Shown here: in pieces, positions 57,531 through 64,000 of the stretch
Numbering within the stretch: the first letter of the stretch is position 1
Layout of the letters: the number at the start of each line of letters is the position of its first letter
Origin: Excoecaria cochinchinensis
Lineage: Eukaryota > Streptophyta > Magnoliopsida > Malpighiales > Euphorbiaceae
NCBI GenBank assembly: GCA_947683425.1
Contig: CANTUQ010000159.1
Span: 5,966,001 to 6,030,000, forward strand
Reading direction: 5' to 3'
Length of the DNA stretch: 64,000 nucleotides
The notes under the pieces: generated by a model
What the model was told of the DNA's origin: nothing
Databases searched by the model: none
What the model saw: only the letters and a program-made list of their open reading frames with translations
Made by a program: the position numbers and the translations under genes

Positions 57531-58193
57531 TATTGACTACTGGGCAGAATATTCCCTGTATGCATGTATGACACGCGCATAGAATAATCTTTGCATATTT
57601 CTATTGCCTTTGTAATTTTGCAGGCAAGTCCAGGCACGGTGTAACAACCCAAAAAGGGCCTGGTCAGAATTTGCATGGTAAGTCGGTAAATTAAGGGTAT
57701 TTCCGTAATTTGAGTAAGAGGAAAATTGGATAATAAGGACTTTAGTGCAAGGGAATTTAATTAATTAAGTTAAGAAAAGGATTTATATGGTGTGATGTGG
57801 TGTATGGAAGTAGGGTAATTGTTAGATTAATCTAGTGTGGTTTGGGTGTATGGTGCCATGGAGATATTTATGTAAGAGATGATTGGGTGTGTGTAGGTTT
57901 GGTGCCTTGTTGAAGGGTTAGCTAAGATTTGGACATTTGGTGGTCTTGTAGAGTGACACATGGATTAGTAGTAGGTGAGCATTAATGGGGAAAAGAAAGG
58001 GGAGTGAAAGGAAGAGAGAGGGAGTGCAGATTTGTGGTTGGCTTCCCGTGGAAGCTGCCTCTCTTCCTCTTTCCTCACTCTTGCCGTTCTCTCTTCTCCT
58101 TTCTTTCTTCAATTTCTTCTCCCAATTCTTTCCTTGTGTGATTTCTTCAAGACTTGAGGTTGGATTCTAAGTTTAGAGGGCTGGGTTTTGGAG

Positions 58194-58199
58194 GTAAGT
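58194..58199 (+). promoter_or_regulatory. Conserved splice-donor-like site in LTR2
   Basis: TTTTGGAG|GTAAGTGC, 554 nt from the LTR start, after a pyrimidine-rich leader homologous to LTR1's. Confidence 0.5.
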
Positions 58200-58789
58200 G
58201 CTTGGGTTTGTCTTGGGCTTCTTCATCTTCTCTTTTTCTTTATATTTGTGTTCTGTTTTGGAAGAATTTCTTGGTTTGATTAAGTGTGTTTTTGGTTGGA
58301 TTTGTGCAAGAATCGAGTGACAAGAAGAAGAGCAAAGGCAAGGAGAAGGTTCAAGAGTGAAGATCAGCTAGGTTTTGGTCTACAAGAGGTTTGGGAGCCT
58401 TGTTTGTGGTGTTAAGTTGAATGTGTTTATCCCTACTTCTCTTTGGATCGGACGTGTTTTGTGATTTCATATTGTTAGAGATTTTTGAGTGTTAATATTC
58501 TTAGGTAAATGCATGTATGTGATTAATTGGTATACTTGTTGAGCTTGATTCAATGGTAGTGATTTGCATGTTGTAGTAGTGAAAATGTTGTGTTAGGGTA
58601 AAGTGTGCTTTGTATGTTCTTGATGATTAGTGTGATTTCTTGTTTTAATTTAAGTGTCTATGAATCATGAGCATGTTTTGTATGCTTGGGAACGCCAAGG
58701 TAAGTGTTTGTGCATGATAGAATAAGTAGTTTTAGAAGTTGTGTTGTGCAGAGAGCAGGAAAATGCAGAATCTAGGCAATTCTGGGTTC

Positions 58790-59105
58790 TGTTGCGATCG
58801 CGACAGAATGCGGATTGGTCCCTCGTGGCTGGAGAGCCCTATATTGCAACCACGATGTTTTCGCGAGAGTGATAGAGAGCTGGGTAGCCGAGTCCTTCAC
58901 GCGAGCCTGCTGCCGAGCGTGCGCGCGAGGAGGAATGAACTAGTCTCTGTCGCGACCACGACGTTGTTGCGAGCGCGATAGAGCTCGGTTGTGTTAGTAT
59001 GCCGAGCATGCTTCGTCGCGAGCATGCCTCCTGGCGCGAGCTCGTGATGGGGTGCCCCATGCTCTGTCTCGAGCGCGACACTGTCGAGATCGCGACAGAG
59101 GTCCT
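58790..59105. repeat. CpG-rich palindrome cluster in LTR2
   Basis: Copies and half-copies of a TGTCGCGA/TCGCGACA-type palindrome, for example GTTGCGATCGCGAC and GTCGAGATCGCGAC, spaced ~25-60 bp. It takes the same place as the GTCACG-N3-CGTGAC arrays of LTR1 and LTR3, with a different sequence. Confidence 0.75.
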
Positions 59106-59757
59106 TCCTGCTTGCCCTGTTTTCTGAATGTGTTTCTTTTGTTCCACTTTGCATGGTTTCTCACTCTTTCTTGGGTTATGTTTTGTGGCATGTACAAATG
59201 TAAATTGATTATTCTGATTCTGTATTATTGTTTTTGACATGTAAGAGTTTTTATTTCTGGCTTTAATACTTTGAGTAATAGTTATTGCTATGATTAATGT
59301 TTTGACTTGTGGGTTGGTCTTGTCAAGTGTTGTTTAGAGTTGGTGTGTTGAGCCTGAAGTGTCATTGTAGTGGATAGATAAGCATGCTTATAAAGGGTCT
59401 GAGTACAACTATTTTGTCCGCCCCGTTTGGGCGAAGCGGTCGACCTCCGAGATGGTTATCTTCCGTGTAGTGATAAAATGTTTTGAGATTTCGGTCTCCC
59501 CTATTTTTGATAAAACTCAGTGAAGTGTGTGATTGAGGCTCCGGTCTCTCACTTTTGATACTGTTCGTAGTATCCTCTGTCGCGAAGCATTCCCGTATCC
59601 ACAGCGAATGAAATTCAGGCTATTTTCGAGGTGTTGAGTTTTGCCTTGTTAAATATTGTGTCTCTTTGAGTGACTTCAGTTGGTATAGTGGACTGTGTAT
59701 CATGATGTTTGTTGATTGTTTAGTTATGTTATTTATGTGTTGTGTATCCTTGTCTTC

Positions 59758-60562
59758 TGTCTCATCATCTGAGACACACCTTCTCAGCACTTGATTAGCA
59801 CACAAACGAAATAGGTACGGGTCATCCCAAATGTAATGTTTGGCATCAGCTTACAGCTTCTTCCTTTGCTGCCACTTGAAGTCCTTTAACATGAATCCTC
59901 CTGCAAGAAAATTAGCTATATTAGCAAACTAGGGAACAAAAAGCTCACTTGCAAATAGAGCGCAGATATGTTCATCAGGGAATAAATCTGAAATCTCCCC
60001 TTTCTCAATGTGTTCATTCACCAGTCTTGACAAGTGATCCACCACAAAATTCTCCGCTCCCTTTTTATCTTTGATTTCCAAGTCAAATTCTTGCAATAGG
60101 AGCACCCATCTGATCAATCTCGGCTTAGATTCCTTTTTGGCAACAAATGTCTCAAAGCCGCATGGTCCGACCACACCATGATTTTTGCACCCAACAAATA
60201 CGGTCTGAACTTCTCAAAAGCATACACAATTGCAAGAAGTTCCTTCTCAGTTGTGGTGTAGTTAACTTGAGCTCCTGTCAAAATATGACTTGCATAGCAA
60301 ACCGCACAAACTACCTTATCCCGCCGCTGTCCAAGCACTGCCCCAACTGCAAAGTCACTAGCGTCACACATTAATTCAAATGGCAAATTCCAATTCGGAG
60401 ATATAATCACCGGGGCTGAAATGAGCCTTTGCTTCAAAGTTTCAAAAGCTAGCATGCATTCACTATCAAAATTAGAAACAACATCTTTCATAAGCAAATT
60501 GGACAAAGGCTTAGCAATTTTCAAAAAATTTTTGATAAAACGGAGGTAAAATCCTGCACGTC
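59758..60562 (-). pseudogene. pol: RNase H part of Athila-type pol (element D)
   Basis: The minus-strand protein is very like C's: IAKPLSNLLMKD, CDASDFAVGAVL, TTTEKELLA, WSDHAALRHL, then after a one-base frameshift near 60143 KKESKPRLIRW and FVVDHLSRL. Similarity continues to about 59758, next to truncated LTR2. Solo LTR3 separates it from the RT part at 63249. Confidence 0.85.
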
Positions 60563-61018
60563 CTAAGTGTCACACCCCATAAGTGGCCTAATTGGAATTA
60601 GCGATTTTAATTGGACAATTAAGGGCAAGTGGGTAATTTGCATGAGGAAAAGAGGATTTTATTGTAAGGTTTTAATAAAGAATTAATTACAGATTTTTAG
60701 TTTAGTGAGTAAAAAGAAATTAAGAAGGACCTATTAGAAGATTAAGGAGCAAAAGGTAAAAGAAGGATAAGTGGATTGCGTGAACCTGTGCATGTGTGCC
60801 AAGTGGAGAGGTGGGTGTATGCATGTGGGAGAGAGAAAGGAGGATTTCAGGAATTTTTGTAGCTTCTGTAAGAAGCAATCAGATTTTAGTTTCTTTCTCT
60901 CTTGCTCTCTCTCACGTTAGCCATTCCTTCCCCTCTCCATTTTCTGTTCTTTTTCTCAATTGCATGTGTGTTCTTCCTTTGTGGAGCTAGGGTTTGGGTT
61001 TGGTAGAAGCTTCAGAAG

Positions 61019-61024
61019 GTAAGT
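61019..61024 (+). promoter_or_regulatory. Conserved splice-donor-like site in LTR3
   Basis: TTCAGAAG|GTAAGTGG, 451 nt from the LTR start, preceded by GCTAGGGTTTGGGTTTGG. Confidence 0.5.
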
Positions 61025-61651
61025 GGCTGTCAGTTTTTGTGTGGTTCTTCTTCTTCTCCTTAAGGTTTATAGAGATTCTGTTCTTGGGTTAATGGAATGT
61101 GGTTTTATCTGTTTGCAAGCATCTAAGATAAGAGGAAAGAGAAGGGAAAAGGAAAGATTGTGGATTAAAAAGTGCAGTGGACGTTTTGAACTTCATTTCC
61201 AGGTTTGGGAGTGTCTGTCATTTCTCATTTTGGATCCTGTTGCTATTCTGATGTTAAAGTTATATAGATGTATTTATATATATTGAAATGCATGAGTTAC
61301 GTAATGTAGTATACCTGATTACAGAAGAAAGAGAATGATGTTAACTATGCAAATGAGAGGAATATACATGAGTTTGAATGTGGATTCCTGGGAAGTTGAT
61401 GTTCTGGCTTTACCTCTGTTTTGATTGTAAAAAAAAATGTGTTATTTGTGTTAGAATTGCTGTAAATGTGTTCTGGAGACTTAAAGGTACGTATTCAATT
61501 AAATATTACATGAAAAAAATGATTTTGGGCAAGAAAGGTTTTGAGTTTTGAATGTACTCTGTTTCACGATTTTCTGGTTTCGACATTTTCTGGAAATTTT
61601 GGAGTTTTGAGAAGGAGAAGCAGAAGTGAGGGAAGAGATCACGTGACGTGA

Positions 61652-61890
61652 GGGAGCATCACGCCGTGACCCTCTTCTCTGAAGAAGGTCACGAGACGTG
61701 ATGCTGCATCACGCCGTGACCTGCTTCCCCTCCCTGCGTGTCACGAGTCACCTCTGCCCAGTGACTCGTGACCTCCCCTCTCTTCTCTGGCGTCACGTGG
61801 CGTGACGGATGGTCACGACCCGTGACTGCCCCTGCTTGGCGTGGCGCTCGCGTGAAGCCAGTGTCACGAGACGCCACTGCCTAGGTGTCT
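61652..61890. repeat. Palindrome cluster GTCACG-N-CGTGAC in LTR3
   Basis: About ten full or partial copies such as GTCACGAGACGTGA, GTCACGACCCGTGAC and the long CACGAGTCAC...GTGACTCGTG pair. The same motif as LTR1, ~1.1-1.3 kb from the LTR start, with unrelated spacers. Confidence 0.85.
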
Positions 61891-62856
61891 CGTGACTGGC
61901 CTTCCCTCCCTGCTGCCCTATTTTCAGATAGCAAAGTTTTTAAGCTTCTGTACTTGGGATTTTCATTGTTTGACTCAAGAGCAAGTCCAAATCTATTCTT
62001 TAATGTTATAATTGTTTAATTATGAGGTTTGTGTAAATGAGTAGTAATTAATATACATGATTTAAATATTATAATTTGCATGAATATGAATCATTTCAAT
62101 GTGAGTTACATGTCCTTATTATCTCCTGTATTTGATATTTATATATTTATATGTTCCCGATTTTGATCAATATACATGTATACATGAGTTATAAGTTCGT
62201 ATTTAATGCGATTCTCAAGAAATGATGATTACTTGAGTTTCTTTTTGAGATGTGTCTTTCAAGCCTGAATAAGTCTTAGTAGTGGATAAGTAAGTGCTTA
62301 CTTAGGTCAGGGTGTGTGTGCAGCTGCTATATGATAAAATGTTATATGCGGGTCCCGTTAGGATCCTTATTTCGACCCCGTTTGGGTCTATATGGAAATT
62401 AATGCGAGACTTCGGTCTCTATATGAAAATCACATGTTTGAGACTTATGTCTCTATATGCTTGGGATATTGTGTTCTATCAGTATCCAAATGACCGCATC
62501 CACTTCTAAAGGGTATTCTCAGACTAATCAGGCTATATGTTATATGTGTTGCATATGATGAGATGCTTATTGACAAGATTAAAAGTATATGATGCACATG
62601 AATTCATGCATAACTTTATGATATGTACATTGTATCTGTGTACTTAAAATAGTGAGAGTTATGTAAATCTTATATACGAATTGAATAGTTAATTGCTTGT
62701 AATGTATGTTTATGCATGTCAAGTAGAGAACATGGATTATGCTTGGATGTAACTTTGATGCCTTTTGATTTTGAACCATAGCTTTATTGCACGTTTATGT
62801 TGCAGTGAGATTATATTATTGTTGTAAATATTGTTAGTTTGTTTTGTTCCTCCCCA

Positions 62857-62894
62857 CTAAGCGTTATCGCTTAGCACGGGTTCTTTTCCCGTGC
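62857..62894 (+). promoter_or_regulatory. Paired hairpins near the LTR3 3' end
   Basis: CTAAGCG-TTAT-CGCTTAG, then (G)CACGGG-TTCTTTT-CCCGTG(C), followed by AGGTGGCGAG. It lies about 350 nt from the LTR end and matches LTR1's pair with one covarying base pair. Confidence 0.75.
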
Positions 62895-63248
62895 AGGTGG
62901 CGAGTTCGGTTTGGAGTCAGATATCTGCAGGTCGGCCACTAGAAGTCTTTTTGGATGAAGTTATTTTGGAGCCTTCCGCTGTTATTTTTGTACATGGCTT
63001 GTTAATAGCAAATTGAATCTTTTGTAAAGGAACAATTATTTTGTATATGTATTTGCTTACGAGCCCTTTTTGTAAAAAATGATATTGATATATTATATGT
63101 TAAAGGATTTACTAGATTATGATTAAAAGTTTCTTTACATCCATCTCATTTGGTTTTATTTATTAGTATGTATTTGGATTTGTATATGTGTTTGCCCGCG
63201 TGGCACTCCGGTATCCTTCCAACGGGGATATCGGGGTGTTACACTAAG

Positions 63249-64000
63249 AAACTTCTAATGCCTCTCACACTAGTTGGGGGTGGTAACTTCTCTATTACCT
63301 CTACCTTGGCTTTGTCAACCTCTATCCCCTTCTCAGAAATTTTGTGCCCAAGCACAATGCCCTCTCTCACCATAAAATGGCACTTTTCCCAATTTAGTAC
63401 TAAATTAGTTTCCTTACACCTCTTTAGCACAAAATTCAGATGCCTTTGACAGCTCTCAAAATCACTCCCATAAATGGTGAAGTCGTCCATAAATACCTCC
63501 ATAAATTTTTCTATGAAGTCATGAAATATCGCCATCATGCACCGCTGAAACGTAGCCGGCGCATTGCACGGCATTCTCCTATATGCAAATGTGCCATAAG
63601 GGCAGGTAAAAGTTGTTTTCTCTTGATCTTCAGGGGCTATAGGAATTTGCAAATATCCAGAGTACCCATCTAAAAAGCAATAAAACCTATTTCCTGCTAA
63701 CCTTTCCAACATTTGATCAATAAATGGCAATGGGAAATGATCTTTTCTGGTGGCATTATTTAATCTTCTATAATCGATACAGACTCTCCAACCCGTAACT
63801 GTACGAGTTGGAAATAACTCATCTAGCCCATTCCTTACCACTATCATTCCCCCTTTCTTAGGGACACATTGCACTGGACTAACCCATCTGCTGTCGGAAA
63901 TAGGATAGATTATACCTGAATCAAGGAGCTTAAGTACCTCCTTCTTTACCACTTCTTGCATGGCTTGGTTAAGTCTCCTTTGTGGCTGAGCTATTGGTTG
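63249..64000 (-). pseudogene. pol: Reverse transcriptase part of Athila-type pol (element D)
   Basis: Minus strand, open to the window edge. SPVQCVPKKGG, RVCIDYRRLN, FPLPFIDQMLERL and the catalytic FMDDF motif are present. Compared with C, three codons of the RT motif after R-M-P (F-G-L) are missing near 63570, an in-frame 9-bp loss in a conserved strand, so the enzyme is probably inactive. The element continues right of the window. Confidence 0.85.

Larger units (their letters stand above)
12382..57639 (+). mobile_element. Element A: decayed Tat-lineage Gypsy retrotransposon, multiply interrupted
   Basis: The pieces are the 5' LTR (12382-14884), PBS, leader, gag and protease N-part (15815-17845), protease C-part to integrase (45846-49657), integrase C-part (55151-55576) and a 3' region with an antisense ORF (to 57639). 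They align in order with the intact element B. Element C inserted in the protease (TSD CTAGC/ATAGC) and the CACTA element in the integrase (TSD ACA). The sequence preceding A is ACATG; no matching right end or 3' LTR is present because A's 3' region is cut by LTR2 at 57640. Many frame breaks, largely CAG-to-TAG, show an old copy. Confidence 0.85.
57640..59757 (+). mobile_element. Truncated LTR (LTR2) of the LTR1/LTR3 family
   Basis: It starts TGTAACAACCCAAAAAGGGC and has the family's leader, a GAG|GTAAGT donor (58194) and a palindrome cluster at 58790-59105. The expected hairpin pair and GTGTTACA end are missing: similarity to LTR3 stops about 0.6 kb short and Athila-type sequence begins near 59758. 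No target duplication can be read. It cuts off A's 3' region. Confidence 0.75.
60568..63243 (+). mobile_element. Solo LTR (LTR3)
   Basis: This 2,676-bp unit starts TGTCACACCCC and ends CGGGGTGTTACA, with the 5-bp duplicate CTAAG at 60563-60567 and 63244-63248. It splits the RT of element D. In order: purine- then pyrimidine-rich leader (60830-61010), donor-like GTAAGT (61019), palindrome cluster (61652-61890), the 'cgaccccgtttgggtc' segment (62370) and a hairpin pair (62857-62894). Same family as LTR1 but 1.3 kb shorter. Confidence 0.93.

Noticed and set aside
57640..64000. A 3' LTR of element A
   Set aside because: I searched for the start TGTGACACCGGATCC and the end GCTCGTCACA and found neither after 14884.

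Overview
The window is plant (dicot-like) nuclear DNA made almost entirely of nested transposable elements. I see no host protein gene, tRNA or rRNA. The evidence is several Ty3/Gypsy elements with plant-type primer binding sites, a CACTA-type DNA transposon, classic TATA boxes and GT-AG introns, plus 5-bp (LTR elements) and 3-bp (CACTA) target duplications readable at most insertions.

Layout. 1-12381: AT-rich, degenerate long-LTR material holding a minus-strand solo LTR (LTR1, 1267-5247, TSD GAGTA). 12382-57639: element A, a decayed Tat-lineage element (+ strand). It has a 5' LTR, PBS, gag-pro-pol cut into three pieces, and a spliced antisense ORF. Its 3' LTR is not in the window. A was hit twice: in its protease by element C (an Athila-type element on the minus strand, 17846-45840), and in its integrase by a 5.5-kb non-autonomous CACTA element (49658-55150, TSD ACA). 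Element C was hit in turn by element B (20263-34504, TSD ATGAG), a young, nearly intact Tat-lineage element with two near-identical LTRs and an almost uninterrupted gag-pro-RT-RNH-RNH-IN frame. 57640-59757: a truncated LTR (LTR2) of the LTR1 family. 59758-64000: an Athila-type pol fragment (element D, minus strand) holding another solo LTR of that family (LTR3, 60568-63243, TSD CTAAG).

How it works. gag-pro-pol polyproteins carry out reverse transcription and integration. Beyond these, A and C each carry an accessory gene with its own compact promoter-like block. In C, six ~34-nt palindromes with ~73-bp spacing end 11 nt before a TATA-like box. A pyrimidine-rich leader follows, and a 687-nt intron splits the ATG of the env-position ORF. 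The same six-palindrome array sits 10 nt upstream of the TATA box in C's LTRs. In A, an antisense ORF with a 212-nt intron follows palindromes placed 9 nt before a TATA-like box. LTR1, LTR2 and LTR3 also carry palindrome clusters at one conserved position, a conserved splice donor, and (LTR1, LTR3) a pair of hairpins with a covarying base pair. The most interesting signal is therefore a recurring architecture of family-specific palindromic arrays tied to LTR and internal promoters.

Limits: everything was read by eye. Family names rest on motifs, and splice and promoter calls are untested predictions.
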